Assembly (NCBI GenBank): GCA_934045905.1
Contig: OW203769.1
Coordinates: forward strand, 13,609,705 to 13,673,704
DNA from: Leuctra nigra
Lineage: Eukaryota; Arthropoda; Insecta; Plecoptera; Leuctridae
Reading direction: 5' to 3'
DNA: 64,000 nt
In this document: positions 35,181-46,642 of the stretch, one piece after another
Layout of the letters: the number at the start of each line of letters is the position of its first letter
Position numbering within the stretch: the first letter of the stretch is position 1
The notes under the pieces: generated by a model
What the model saw: the letters and a program-made list of their open reading frames with translations, nothing else
What the model was told of the DNA's origin: nothing
Database searches by the model: none
Program-made: the position numbers and the translations under genes

Positions 35181-35790
35181 CAAAGTACGTTTACTTATAT
35201 CTGTTTTAAAGTATAAAGTGGTGAATTTAGCGTCATTTAGCATATTTATGACGTCATTTCCGGTATAGGTCATAAAATGTGTGACGTCATTTCCGGTTTC
35301 GATATTTGAATCATCAAATATTACTGATTACATAAAGTTGACCGTCTAAATCGTTTAGCGCTGGTTTTGTTCTAATCTGTTTAGCCGTTTTTGAGACATG
35401 ATGTCACTTCCGGTTTCAAAATGGCGGCTTTCGGTTGGTTTTATAACAAGTCAAATGAAATATCAAAAGTACAAACGTTACATAAATATCAAGACAATCG
35501 GATCAACAGTTGTTGCTGAAATGCAAATCGATGTATTTCAAATTTCATGACGTCATTTCCGGTTTATTTAAAATAATGTTCAGTCTTTTGATATTGATAA
35601 TCCATATAGATGACCGTCTGAAACGATTGGCGCAAATTTCGTTCCGATCGGTCCAACCGTTGACGAGATATGACGTCACTTCCGGTTTCAAAATGGCGGC
35701 ACAAAAAATTCATGGGGACAAGGTTAAATCAGACGCCAAAAGTGCACACGTGGTAAAAATGTGAGATCAATCGGTTCAGCCGTTTAGGCT
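35181..35790. repeat. Decayed continuation of the CRE-ETS array
   Basis: Irregularly spaced modules continue: TGACGTCA at about 35249, 35282, 35548 and 35674, and a TGATGTCA variant at about 35399. Each is followed by ACTTCCGG or ATTTCCGG. Two (about 35410 and 35690) are followed by CAAAATGGCGGC. Spacing is no longer constant. Confidence 0.75.
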
Positions 35791-37195
35791 GTGGCCTGTT
35801 TACCGGATTTTAGCTCCAGCCTACTACTACTACTAAGATTATTATTATGAAAACCGCCCTAAAACACTGTTTTCACGGCCCTCTAGCGCGCAAAGGGCGT
35901 AAACTATTGTTCCCAAATTTGGTTTATGTTGTAGGGTGGGCCATAGCTCGAAATTAAGATATTTCGCAACAATGTGAGATTTCTCAATTTTAAGATCCAG
36001 TAGGCCGAAAATGCCACTTTGATGCTTACAGTAAAAGTGGGTTTGCTCCAGCCTTTATATGAGAGTGTGCGCGCGCCGTACGACTTGGCTGGCGTGGAGC
36101 GACCGCTCCACTAGATCTATAGCAGTTTCTAGCCACAAATATTCACGAAAATCAATTCACGTAGCTGCAATTATAAAATATCATCTAGGTATGCTTCTTT
36201 ACTTTTTTATACCTCTATAGTTTTTATAAAATATTGCCACAACGTCTTGAAAAACGCAATTGAAATATCGATTTGTATGGAAGATAGATACAAGTTTCAA
36301 CATAAAACTTCGTTTATCTCAGTTTAATCCGAATGTGACTTAGAGCGTTATTACCCTGTACCCTTCACATTGTAACTATCTTGTAGACTTAAATATAGGT
36401 TTAGCTCTAAATAGGTTAGAGGTCTAAATAGGTTAGAAATAGGTTAAATTAAGTTGCTCTAAGTTAAAGTGGTCCCACTGCTCCAGCCAAGGTGCTTAGA
36501 ATTCGCCGTAATTCATACAAATCTATGATGAAATAATACCTCAAACAACAGCATAAAACAATTATATCTTACAGTGTGCTCCAATTATATGTTTTTAATT
36601 AAAGTTCCAATTAAACTGTCCCAAAATAATTCATATTTGTAGTGCAATGTTGCCAGATTTATGGTAAATTTCACACATTGTACACATTTTCTTTCTTATT
36701 TGGCCCGTGACCCCATATTTTCAAACGACAGTCTTATGCTAAAAATTATTATCTTTAATATGAGACTATTTTCAATAATTTGTCATTCCTCTTGCGATTT
36801 TAGGAGCAATTTAAGGCCAATTTTCCGGGACGATTTCATGTCTCCCTGTGTTATCTTATGGGGGAAAAGATAATCTTCAATCAAGAATATCTAATTATTT
36901 CATACCGTAAGGGGCAAATATATTTTGCTAGTTGTATGTAATATGGTTTCATTAATCTTTGGTGTGAATTACAGCAAATTCTCATTCCTATGCCGTAACC
37001 GTGGAACCCCCTTAAGCTCTAAATTCTAAATGTGAGATTCGTGGGCAGGTATCAGATTTTTATCCCCCAATACCTTCCAATAGGTTGCTATGGCAACAAT
37101 TCCTATTGGAAGATGCCAACTATAATGTCTTCGCTTGCTGAACTGTTGACCCCAAGAGCGCAGGTCATGGCAGGGGCTGGGTAGGCGCGCCCGCC
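35791..37195. other. Intergenic stretch
   Basis: No gene is supported. Short CTA and TTA microsatellite-like runs lie near 35823-35848; repeated TAAATAGGTTAGA lies at 36408-36445. Confidence 0.4.
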
Positions 37196-37307
37196 ACGCA
37201 ACTGATCATTAATGACGCACGCTGCTCCACATAGCGCGGCAGGTGGGCGTGACGCAACTGATCATTAATGACGCACGCTGCTCCACATAGCGCGGCAGGT
37301 GGGCGTG
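37196..37307. repeat. 56-bp tandem duplication
   Basis: ACGCAACTGATCATTAATGA begins at 37196 and at 37252. The two units (through GGCAGGTGGGCGTG) are essentially identical. A B-box-like GGTCCCTGGTTCGAC on the minus strand follows near 37345. Confidence 0.85.
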
Positions 37308-37433
37308 GTCAGACACTGTATCGCAGTCATGGTGACAGATTGCCACATCGGTAGTCGAACCAGGGACCGTGCGGAGAACTACGTCAGAAGCAGTAGGCCG
37401 GAAGTACATTTCAACGATCCGCGAGGAGACCTA

Positions 37434-37565
37434 CACGCTAAATTTGATTGAGTGAAAATCGCTCAAAACTGAGTTAAATCCACTAAAAAATGTTACGAAA
37501 TTGTTTATTTTTTGAGTGGATTTAACTCATTTTTGACTGATTTTCACTCAATCAAATTTAGCGTG
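37434..37565. mobile_element. Foldback MITE with TA duplication
   Basis: CACGCTAAATTTGATTGAGT and its inverse are the ends. The arms of about 50 bp are almost perfect and include TTAAATCCACT. TA at 37432-37433 and 37566-37567. Tc1/mariner-type target. Confidence 0.9.
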
Positions 37566-37640
37566 TAAAAGCCAGTAATTCTGCTTTCATCCAATCATAT
37601 TTGTATACTAATGACATGAGTCATTGTGTAAGATAATGTA

Positions 37641-37850
37641 CACTTGGCCAAACAAAAATTGATCGTTCAATAAATCTGATTGGCTGATAAATGTAAGATC
37701 GCACCATCAGAAGTCAGTCTAAGCGATCTCATTGTCTCACTCTAGTAGGTGGCCTCACATTTCAATGATAATAACAAGCTTTGATTGGTTATGGGACATG
37801 ACCAGCAGCATTCAAATTTGTTCAACGATCAATTTTTGTTTTGCCGAGTG
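37641..37850. mobile_element. MITE family 1, copy b
   Basis: CACTTGGCCAAACAAAAATT to its inverted partner, TA on both sides. The internal order is the same as copy a at 5203-5413. Confidence 0.85.
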
Positions 37851-38445
37851 TACATCACTAACTGTATTTGATTTGTTGACATAAGTCAAATGGCAATTAT
37901 AGATCTTCATTAGACCATTTCAAAAGTGTGCAACGCAAAATCGAGAAGATGGACTTCCTGCCTTCTACCTCTGAGGTTAAGATAATGAGCGAGCATTTGA
38001 ATTAGTTCAATTAGTTGATATGAAGTCCTCAAGAAGATTTTCTATTGCCATTGGCCATCTTATTGCTAATTGACATCGTTGAAACAGTGGACTGTGAGCG
38101 CTCGCTGCGCTCGCTGAATATCTGGCCTCTTGCTGTCAATCACATTGCTCTATAAACATCAGTACTAATTACCCCGCCCCCTGACAAGCAATCGGCGGAG
38201 ACAATGAGTAAATAGCATTCTGATGAGAAGCTTGGTGTAGTTAATTACAAGTTTTCTTATCGGCATTGTTCCGAGAGTCAAACAAACACGAGAAGAAGAC
38301 ATGGAGAAGTGGCGTGGGAGATCCTGGGCTCGAACCTAGTCGTCGTCGCAGTTCATTAACATGTGCAGAAGGTGATGAGTGAAGTGGCCACAACAGTTGA
38401 CATGGCGTTTGACATGTCGCAAGCATTACTTGGCTATTTATTCAT

Positions 38446-38713
38446 TAAGTTCGTTCACTGTTTGAATATTTCTGTCGTTCACGTCGTTCATTGGTCGTTC
38501 GCGTGAACACTGCCCTGTCAATGGCAAGACTTTCTTCTTTGGATTATTGAAATTGTATAAATTATGTGAAATATAACATTTTTAATAGTAGAAAATATTA
38601 CAAAAAGTTAATAAAATAGATTTATTTGTATCTACAGTCGTCTACATATTTTTTGATTATTGATATATACATGTGTAGGTATACAATTGTTCGCTAGACT
38701 ACAGTAGTACACG
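38446..38713 (-). mobile_element. TIR element family D, copy 2
   Basis: Inverted relative of 54136-54427. Shared blocks: AGTTCGTTCAC, CACTGCCCTGTCAATGGCAA, TAGTAGAAAATATTA, AAATAGATTTAT and GACTACAGTAGTACACG. The outer TIR at the right end is lost. Confidence 0.7.
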
Positions 38714-38800
38714 ACCGCCATTACGGATCATTATTCTTTTTAGTTTGCACGTACACTTTAAAAACAAGAAGTTTAACAGGGAGAATCAAAAAGAGTTCCT

Positions 38801-38927
38801 GTGTATTTTAGGTTGAATTTTGCTTGAAACCGCTTCTGAAATGAGCCAAAACGGCTTCATGAAAATAATAGCCATTTTGGCTCTTATTTTAGGGGCTGTT
38901 TCAGGAAATAATCGACGTAAAATACAC
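38801..38927. mobile_element. Foldback element with GTGTATTTTA ends
   Basis: GTGTATTTTAGGTTGAATTT on the left faces TAAAATACAC on the right. The arms continue through GAAAC-GCTTCTGAAATGAGC and GAGCCAAAANGGCT over about 60 bp with mismatches. Overlapping short frames on both strands are by-products. Confidence 0.7.
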
Positions 38928-39116
38928 CTAAATTGGCTACTTGGTTTTAGAGTGTACGTCATCTCATTGTTACTATCATTCAGAATAGCTGTGACTCTGT
39001 GCTTTTTGCGATATTTGATAGTTTTAATGGTTTCTGGCAAAGATATTCATAAAAAATCATTAGTCACTAACTTCACAAAATGCATCAATTGTCCTCCATT
39101 TATAAGTCAAATCTGA

Positions 39117-41632
39117 CCCGGCAACGTCCAACCTCGGGGGAAAACAAATTTTTTGCATTTCTGCAGATGTAAAACAAAAGAAGTTCGTGCCAGCCTATGA
39201 ATATGTAAATATTTGGACCCACATTCTGTAATTTATCAGATCAAATCCAACGCACGGCATTCCTTGTGTAATCTTGTTTGCTGACAGGCCATCTAATTTG
39301 GACACTTATCGATGCATATTCCGTTGACGAATTATCTAAATAGTTGACCAAACAACCTAACCAAATTCCTCCGCTATAACTTTCCAAAACAAACTTGCAC
39401 TATCATATCCTAGTAAATTTTAATAGCACCAGATTTCAAATAATCCTTTAGTTAATTATCATGTCAGTGGACAAAAATACATAAAAAATTATCAATCCAT
39501 ATCCGCCAAGCCCCTCCAATTTTGAGTTTTAAATCCAAGACATATTGATGCTAAGTCGGTCGCCTTCTACCTACACAGTTGACAAGTGCATAATAAATCT
39601 AGATGGAAGTGACATGGGCACGGTCTCTCGGAGTCTAAACCCACTGCCTTCTCGAGTGTGCTACTGTATGCTCAGCGCTCCAGGCAAGGTGTAAAGACCA
39701 AGTCGTAAAGCAAACTAACCTAACCCAACCAAACCGGCATCTTTTTATAGAAACAACATCGGGTTTTGATAAGTGGGTGCCTCGAAAACTTGGAACAGGA
39801 TTCATGAAAAAAGAATCAAGTTTTATGCTCACCTATTTATTACTAATAGCATGTTGTATCTTGTTGTATGCAATCCAAAGATGATAAAGTAGTTTTTTTT
39901 TATAATTCGTTTTTTACTGCATGGAATAAAGACATAAAGATGTTAGGAAATTCGGTTTGGATATTTTATTATTTTTTGCGTGATGATGAGTATTTGATAT
40001 TTTCAAATGTTGATTTCTTTACGTATTATTTGACCTAGATTATGGTACTTAACTGAAGAAGAAGAACGTGATTTTGGACGAAAGGCCAAGATCATCTTTG
40101 TCCCGCTGTTTCTTTGCGGCGCCATGAAATATGGCAATTCCAAAATATATCTGACTAAATAAATGTCTTTCTGTAAGTTTTCTAGTAGGCCTGTCGACGA
40201 GATAATAAATTAATTCTATTTTAGTTTGATGAATAATGTTGAAGCTGCATTTGACCTAACCCACAAGGCAAGATATGCTAATGTTCGAAGAAAAGACGAA
40301 TTTTAAAAGTGGTTTTGTGAGCTGTCGTCTGTTTTTAGATTTTAGAAATCGCGCTAGGTTTGGTGTAAAATTATTGAGGCAGGTTGCGTGCTCTCCATTA
40401 AACGCTTGCGGCTGTTTTCAATTATAACTGACAGTTCATAGTCAAAATACCAATTCAGAGTCACAATTAAAATTGATTATAGAGCAGGTTGAATATTAAA
40501 ATTTAGCCCATTGTAAAATATGAAAAAAACGAACTGAAACAGTTTTTTTCCTTTGTATGAACTTTTAAGCAAGGAAACCACTCTGGGTAACGCATTGAAG
40601 AATAAGCACCGGCATGTGCAGTTAGCTCGAACCGAAATTTCTCTGTGATTATGGCTTATAATTAAATTTTGATCAGACCAAAACACGAGCGTGAATACAA
40701 CAAAAAATGACTACAGATTATTGACCGTACTCTTGACTACAATCAAGATTATCTGTAATAGTAGTATATTTACAATTTCTAATAATTTATACTGTGTCCT
40801 TGAGGCATCCAATTGATAATGGCAGTGTTTTCAATAAAGTTCTCTCTACTTGATTTTGTCTGAAGCCTTACAAATTTTTTGTTCCTAAATCACTAACGGT
40901 AACGGCAAAGTATGTTATTCGGAAAAAAAATCCTATTTTTAATATTTGTGAACCGATCTTGATCAAAACTACACACGAATTTGATAAATGATAATGCGTG
41001 CGAATTTCAGATAGTTAACAGACAGAGTTTCGAATGATTTTTAGAAGATTTTATCTGTTTGACTGGATGGTTATTATAGGTACAAAAGAGTAACGAAAAG
41101 GAAAAAATGCAAAACAATATATACCAGCGGAGAAAGTGCCGAAACGGAAAGAGTAGGTGACATAGAACTCGTTCTACATACTTAATACATCGTAACTAAT
41201 TCAAACCAATCGTAAGTGAAATTATACAAAACCTCGTAAGCGATATTTCCAGAATTCTTGACCTATCTTCAAAGAATTCCATAATATTAGACAAATATCC
41301 ATCAATATTCCCATCAAGAACACTCAAAATATCACGCCAGAGGTTTTAAAGTTTCACTTACGACGTCACACACTGTAACTTTGACCGATTCGGATTACCA
41401 AACTTCAAATAAAACTGTTTTGAAGTTTGTATATACTTCAATACGCATTTTGTATGTACATTCAAACAATAAACATGTGCCAAGCTGGCATAAATGTTTG
41501 ATAAATGACAGCTTGTCATCAGTGAAGCTATCTTAGAGTTAAATGCAATTTGAAAATAAGTTAAAGAGTAGTGGACTGATGCTCGATCCTTGTGGAACTC
41601 CAATCTAACGTCCCCGTTTCTTCTGATTTCAG
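39117..41632. other. Intergenic region upstream of the zinc-finger gene
   Basis: No coding exon is seen. A decayed Helitron-like 3' end (AAGGAAACCACTCTGGGTAA, then GAACCGAAATTTCT) lies at 40572-40660. The promoter or a distant 5' exon of the zinc-finger gene may lie here but I cannot place it. Confidence 0.35.
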
Positions 41633-41798
41633 CTGCAGAGAATGAAGTGAGCCCCACGTCATTCGCACACCCCACGCACTATACCGGCACCACCGACACT
41701 CCCATCTAGACTGATACCACTATGTAGCAGTCCCACCGGGCCAAGCAGACTACAGTGTTTTTCCTTCACAAGTGATCTTCCACAAGCACCCAGTGATA
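41633..41798 (+). other. 5' untranslated part of the zinc-finger gene's first coding exon
   Basis: A good acceptor, TTTCTTCTGATTTCAG, ends at 41632. From there to the ATG at 41799 there are stops in the coding frame, so at least one non-coding upstream exon is likely. An in-frame GTG at 41772 adds nine residues but is not a plausible eukaryotic start. Confidence 0.55.
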
Positions 41799-42659
41799 AT
41801 GGATTTGACGGAGGCGTTCCGCAACGAGGACATTTCAAAGACGGACTTCTTCGACTTCGTCGTGACGCCGGACGTCGCGGACTCGCAGCAAACCCTCCAC
41901 TTCAACCGAACTTTGAAGTCGATGGGGATCTTCATCGACCACCAGAACAATAACAATAATGGAGAATACCTCCAGATCAAGGAGGAGCCGAACAACAACT
42001 CCACTGCCTCCATGATGCTGCCCGAACACGGCGACAACAACATGGACGGCCACTTCTCCGAGCACGCCTTCTGGAGCGGCGCGTCGTGCGACAAGGAGAC
42101 CGTGCGCCTCGAGACAGCCATCTTGGAGGACCTGAACAAGTTCTGCTGGAACCAGGACCAGGAGATCATCATGAACGGCGCCGCCGTCGTGACGCCGCCA
42201 CCCCCGACGTCGCTGTGTCACAAGGACGGGAATACAGATGGCGCGATCTACACCCTCACCGTCCTCAACGGGGACCACACGACGGCGACGTGGTACAGAG
42301 CGCCCGACGCGCCCGTCAAGGAAGAGGAGGTGCAGATGCAGATGAACAACGCGCACCAGAATCTGGATCTGGACTCGATTCTCAGCATCTTCCCGCAGAA
42401 CAACGGACACCAGCCGTTCGAGACGCATCTGGTGACGACGATGAACGGGGATCTCATGTACGACGACAGCGGGTACGCGACCAAGGACTCGGGGATCACC
42501 GTCGACCCGCTCGGCGAGGAGGTGGCGCCGTTCGACAATAACAATGACTGGAATCTGAAGAATAACAATAACAGCAGCGCGGACTCATTGCTACGCAACG
42601 CGCTGCAGGGGAAGTCCTTCCTCGGGAGGTACGCGCCGCCGATCAAGAATGGCGTCAAG
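41799..42659 (+). CDS. Zinc-finger gene, coding exon 1 (residues 1-287)
   Basis: 861 nt, ends exactly on a codon (Lys287) before GTAACA. The ATG at 41799 has context GTGATAATGG. The exon encodes the acidic, poly-Asn region and both SUMO-type motifs, and ends RYAPPIKNGVK. It has no folded domain I can name. The frame runs 51 nt past the donor before a stop, so read-through would give a shorter product without fingers. Confidence 0.9.
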
Positions 42660-44662
42660 GTAACACGAAACTCAGTAATTCATGTTTTAGAATCTGTACG
42701 TCAGAGGTAGAAGGTCCGAAGTCCATTTCAATAATTCTAGAGGCGAGCTCAAGAACCAGTAAGGGTCGCCCCTCTTGCTAAAGTTCTTGAACGGATCAAG
42801 TTAGCAAGCACCTCTAGAGCCACCTTCTACCTTCTACCACTGAGGTACAGCTTTGGAATTGTGAGTCGATCGCTTATACCATCCCGCCATACAACGGAGA
42901 TCGTACAGTGGTATACCAGCGCTCCGTTGTATGGCGGGATGGTATAAGCGTAGGGATGATCGACTCACAATTCCAAAGCTGTACAGAAAATAATTATCTG
43001 TACAATTTACGTTTACATTTTACAACCTTTTTGTAGAGCCATTATGGGCTGTGCATAAAGGACGTCACGCTTCAGGGGGGGGGGGGGGGTGCACCAGTAT
43101 CGGACACAGTGTGACAGGGGGGGGGGCTACGTTTTAAGCGATCTGTGAGACTTCTTTTGGCACTTTATGTGACAAACACAATGTCTATGCAAACACACAT
43201 GTGTATTATGTGTTTTCTCTCAGCTTCCATATCCCAATTTTCACGCCGTATAAACTGTGTCGTTTCATTTATGCATCGTCGACAGTGTAGAATATGTTGA
43301 TCCAAGCTTCCAACCAATCAGAGCAAAATGCTCATGTGGTTCTCAGCCATATTTTGTGCGTCATCCTCTTTAAACATTGTTCAGAACATAATTCCCCCAT
43401 TCCCAAGGGGTTATTCATTATGTCACGCCTCAGGGGGGAGGGGGTGGCTGAAATACTGTACAATCTGTGACAGGGGGCGGGGGGAAGGGGGGAGGGGGAA
43501 GGGCGGACAAGCGTGATGTCACAGTTTGTTGTATCTATTTTGTGATAATTTGTACCTATGTTTCAGCAAAAAGAAAATTATAACATTTATTAGTCTCAAC
43601 TAATATCACATTTGTTTGTTTTCTCATTCATTGAATGTATTTTTTCTTTGCAAAACCAATAACTATAATGAAAATGCATTTTGTGTTTTTGTGGGGGGGG
43701 GGGTCTGGTCTGCAGGTGTGACATACTTTTAGGTGTAGGGGAAATGTTAGAAATGTGACAGTTTGAGACAAGGGGGGGGGGAGGGTAAAAAAGTGGCATA
43801 TTTCGCGTGACATACTTTATGAACAGCTCCCGCCAAGATAGTCTATCTTGACTCAAAATGTGGAAATTGATACCTAGTCTTCAATTTGTCTGTATGTTTG
43901 TCAGTATTATTTCTCTGTATGGGGAATCCCCACCGGTTGAGAACTACTTACTGTATCTATTCTATTCTATTGTATCTATTTATCACAGCCTACTAGACAC
44001 TAATGCTTGCTTGTTGTCATCAGATGAACGACGGCCACGTGGAGCTCCGTCGCGCTCTCAACTCGGACCCGAAGACGCCGACGCCGAGCTACGACGACGA
44101 CGAGACGGCCGGCATCTTCTCCGACAACCCCTCCTCCGCGCACAGCATGGAGGACATCCTCCTGTCCCAGCTGGACGCCGCGTCCTATCCGGAGGACTAC
44201 GAGAAGATCAAGCGGATAGCCAACGAGGTCGCCGAGTCCGTCAACCACTACTGCAGCATGGAGACGAACTACATCGGCGACATGGGCCTCCAGGGGTCGC
44301 CGATCACCCCCGTCGCCAACACCAAGACGAAGAAGTACAACCGGAATAAACAGAACGCCGCGATGAAGGCGTCTAGCCACGCGGCCGCGACCGCGGCGGG
44401 TGTCCGCAAGGAGCGCTCGTTGCACCACTGCTCTATCTGTTCGAAAGGTTTCAAGGACAAGTACTCGGTGAACGTGCACATTCGCACGCACACGGGGGAG
44501 AAACCGTTCGCGTGCTCGCTGTGCGGGAAGTCGTTCAGGCAGAAGGCGCATCTGGCGAAGCATTACCAGACGCACATTGCGCAGAAGAACGCGGCGGCCG
44601 CGGGGGTTGGCGCCGCGGGTGGCGCCAAGGCGGGGGGAAAGAGGTTCGCGAAAACGACGTGA
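41799..44662 (+). CDS. C2H2 zinc-finger transcription factor, two coding exons, 499 aa
   Basis: Join 41799-42659 with 44024-44662: donor AAG|GTAACA, acceptor TTGTCATCAG|ATG, phase 0. The protein begins MDLTEAFRNEDISKTDFF. It is acidic and rich in Asn with poly-Asn tracts. It has two SUMO-type psi-K-x-E motifs (QIKEEP near residue 65, PVKEEE near 177) and ends with two classical fingers: C423-x2-C426-x12-H439-x3-H443 and C451-x2-C454-x12-H467-x3-H471, joined by the TGEKP linker (444-448). An Ala/Gly/Lys tail follows. This is the architecture of a nuclear DNA-binding regulator with an N-terminal activation or repression region; SUMO motifs often mean repression. Two fingers alone contact only about 6 bp, so it may need a partner. 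I do not recognise the orthologue. GC-rich, codon-biased sequence stands out from the flanks. An AATAAA lies at 44884 and another at 46291. Confidence 0.9.
42703..42845. mobile_element. MITE family 3, internally deleted, in the zinc-finger intron
   Basis: CAGAGGTAGAAGGTCCGAAG and inverted CAGTGGTAGAAGGTAGAAGG ends. The middle is reduced to short inverted pieces (AAGAACCAGTAAGG and AAGTTCTTGAACGG). It abuts the foldback that begins at 42848. Confidence 0.65.
42848..42981. mobile_element. Foldback MITE with TA duplication, in the zinc-finger intron
   Basis: The ends CAGCTTTGGAATTGTGAGTC and inverse, arms of about 55 bp with one small indel, including ACCATCCCGCCATACAACGG. TA at 42846-42847 and 42982-42983. 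Tc1/mariner-type target. Confidence 0.9.
43047..43835. repeat. G-run repeat with GTCACGC motifs in the zinc-finger intron
   Basis: GGCTGTGCATAAAGGACGTCACGC near 43047 (18-mer core AAAGGACGTCACGC) faces an inverted CTGTTCATAAAGTATGTCACGC at 43808-43830. A second start-like copy (TTATTCATTATGTCACGC) lies at 43412-43430. Between them are at least five G-runs of 8-14 nt, each preceded by GTGACAG or TCAGG. Probably one or two related MITE-like elements; G-quadruplex potential on the sense strand of the host gene. Confidence 0.6.
44024..44662 (+). CDS. Zinc-finger gene, coding exon 2 (residues 288-499 and stop)
   Basis: Begins MNDGHVELRRALNSDPK right after the CAG at 44021-44023. It encodes a Ser/acidic stretch with SMEDILLSQLDAASYPEDY (an amphipathic, possibly interaction, segment) and then both C2H2 fingers. 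It ends KRFAKTT and TGA at 44660-44662. The Met at its start is internal to the joined frame and could also serve an alternative transcript that makes a short fingers-only protein. Confidence 0.9.
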   Translation: MNDGHVELRRALNSDPKTPTPSYDDDETAGIFSDNPSSAHSMEDILLSQLDAASYPEDYEKIKRIANEVAESVNHYCSMETNYIGDMGLQGSPITPVANTKTKKYNRNKQNAAMKASSHAAATAAGVRKERSLHHCSICSKGFKDKYSVNVHIRTHTGEKPFACSLCGKSFRQKAHLAKHYQTHIAQKNAAAAGVGAAGGAKAGGKRFAKTT

Positions 44663-46300
44663 GAAGAAACTGAGTTTTGATGTTTTGTACGTTTTATTCT
44701 CCTTTTGTCACGTCAAAATTTGAGTAGTTCCGACTTCTCATGTGACCCATGCAGGAAGATCGTAATTTCAAGACTGTCAAGTATTTTTATGACATTATTT
44801 TGGACGGTATCTTCGAAGAAATGTTTCGATAACATATTTTTTGAAAATTGTTGATGACAAAATAATAAAATTCAGTTTTACATAATAAAGAACATGGACA
44901 AGCTTCAGTAGGTCTCTACTTTTGTGTTGACAAAGGGCACTATTTCGAGCCCGATGATCCAGAATGTATACGAGTTTGTTACGCGGTTGTTCTCTGATGA
45001 TCTTACTCAATGTCAGACCATTTCTCTATGATTCAGAGTTCACGGTATTTATGTAGCGAAGGTTGTGTGATTCCTCATTTGTTAAGATGATTTAAAAATC
45101 GTCGCAGATTGACAGTATTCACTGTCAGGTACAGTGAATACAATGTAAATGTAGGATTTATTAAAGTATAAAATGTGTGTGGTTGCTACAGGACTCAAGA
45201 TTGGGCAAATGCAATCGATCATTTGTTGTTAAACGCAAAGTGAATGACAATATGATTATTCCTGAATGATATTTAATTAATAACGTAAAAGTTATCAACT
45301 ATATTTTTCTACCTTTTTTAATGAGTTTGAAGCTGATTTTTGACTGACAATTCAAACCTTACTAAAACACATTTGTTAGGAGATCTGACAAATGTGATGG
45401 AATGATCACATTATATTACTTAATGCACCACGATTGAAGAGGGAACTTATATACATAAAATGGATCCAGGAAATGGAGCATTTTTATGTATATTATATTC
45501 CCCTTCTCTTGACGTGCAGAAATAACTTATACTGCAGCTTTCGTCGACCTCTCATTTGTGTCATTTGTTTAATATTAATATTTTATTTCACGATATTTTT
45601 TGTGCACAATGATATCAGATAACATCCCAATTCGTATGATCTTTTGACTAATTATTTTGTTCCTATTTAATAATGTTTGTAAATTTATATTTCATGCGCT
45701 GTGATTTTCTAACATGATTCTTACTTTTGAAATTTCGGTTTTATATGAAATTCTACTGAGTAATTTACTAAAGCATTGTCTTGCCAGGTGTTTTGATCAT
45801 ACAATATGAAGCGAAATCATTTTGTTATTAATTTGTTTTGCGATTTTCCTGGATAAATACTCATCCTGTTTTGCTCTTCAAAGGATATTTAGACGATTTA
45901 TTTTGTGTAGTTTATGTGTAGCAAAGTTGGGGCCAAATTGATTGCCAATACTAATTAAACAACGAAATAAAACACGGAAAAGTTTTGTATTCAATTTTGT
46001 ATTGCAATTTTTTATATTTACGTAAGATTTTACATATTTTTTACACTATATAGTTAGAAATGTAATTTTTTTTTGTAAAAGATTAATATATTTATACATT
46101 TATATCTCATTGTTAATAATCAGGATTTCCATTTTTTATTACATGTTTTTTATTTTATGAATATTATTCCACTACAAGTAGCAATAGAGTTTATTTCATA
46201 AGTAAATTAAAACCTAATTCTATTTACAGACTGAATGAGAAAGAGTTGGATTTGTTGGATTTTTATACAAGGATTTCGAGGAGAAAATTAAATAAAGTTT
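44663..46300 (+). other. Likely 3' untranslated region of the zinc-finger gene
   Basis: AT-rich and gene-free, rich in ATTTA and TTTTAT tracts. AATAAA occurs at 44884-44889 and, with a T/GT-rich stretch after it, at 46291-46296. Either could be the real polyadenylation site; the sequence alone does not decide. Confidence 0.4.
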
Positions 46301-46604
46301 ACTTTCCAAGAAAATATTTTTTATTGTTGTTTCCCCTTCCTTGATTCACCAAATACTAAAACATAGGTACCTACTACTTTTACTCCTCTGTATTAGATTT
46401 TAGAATAACTATTATGTAGAGATATTGTAGAGATGTGCCTAAAATATCCCAGAAATTATAATATTTGTTGTTGTGGGTTGAAGTTTTGAAAGGTAATCGA
46501 TTTAAATTGATTAATAGAAACATTCGAGCTTTAAAATAAATTGGTTATATTGGTTAGTGCAGTGGCGTGCCGACCTATCTAAATTTGGTGCTATAGCAGT
46601 CACC

Positions 46605-46642
46605 TTTGGGGGGGGGGGGGGGGGGGGAAAGGGGGGGGGGGG
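46605..46642. repeat. G-tract
   Basis: Two G-runs (about 20 and 12) separated by GAAAG. Quadruplex-prone; length uncertain in assembly. Confidence 0.85.

Larger units (their letters stand above)
37384..37974. mobile_element. MITE family 3 carrying two nested elements
   Basis: The left end (CAGAAGCAGTAGGCCGGAAGT) and right end (CCTTCTACCTCTGA) belong to family 3. Against the full copy at 15.2 kb, the interior is split twice: by a 132-bp foldback (37434-37565) and by a family 1 MITE (37641-37850). Both insertions are flanked by TA. Confidence 0.75.

Noticed and set aside
38090..38125. GAGCGCTCGCTGCGCTCGC as another Helitron-like end
   Set aside because: Order and orientation of the motif differ and no other family block follows.
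41835..42658. Long antisense and shifted frames over the first zinc-finger exon
   Set aside because: Shadows of a GC-rich coding exon; the plus-strand frame carries the motifs and the splice-consistent ends.
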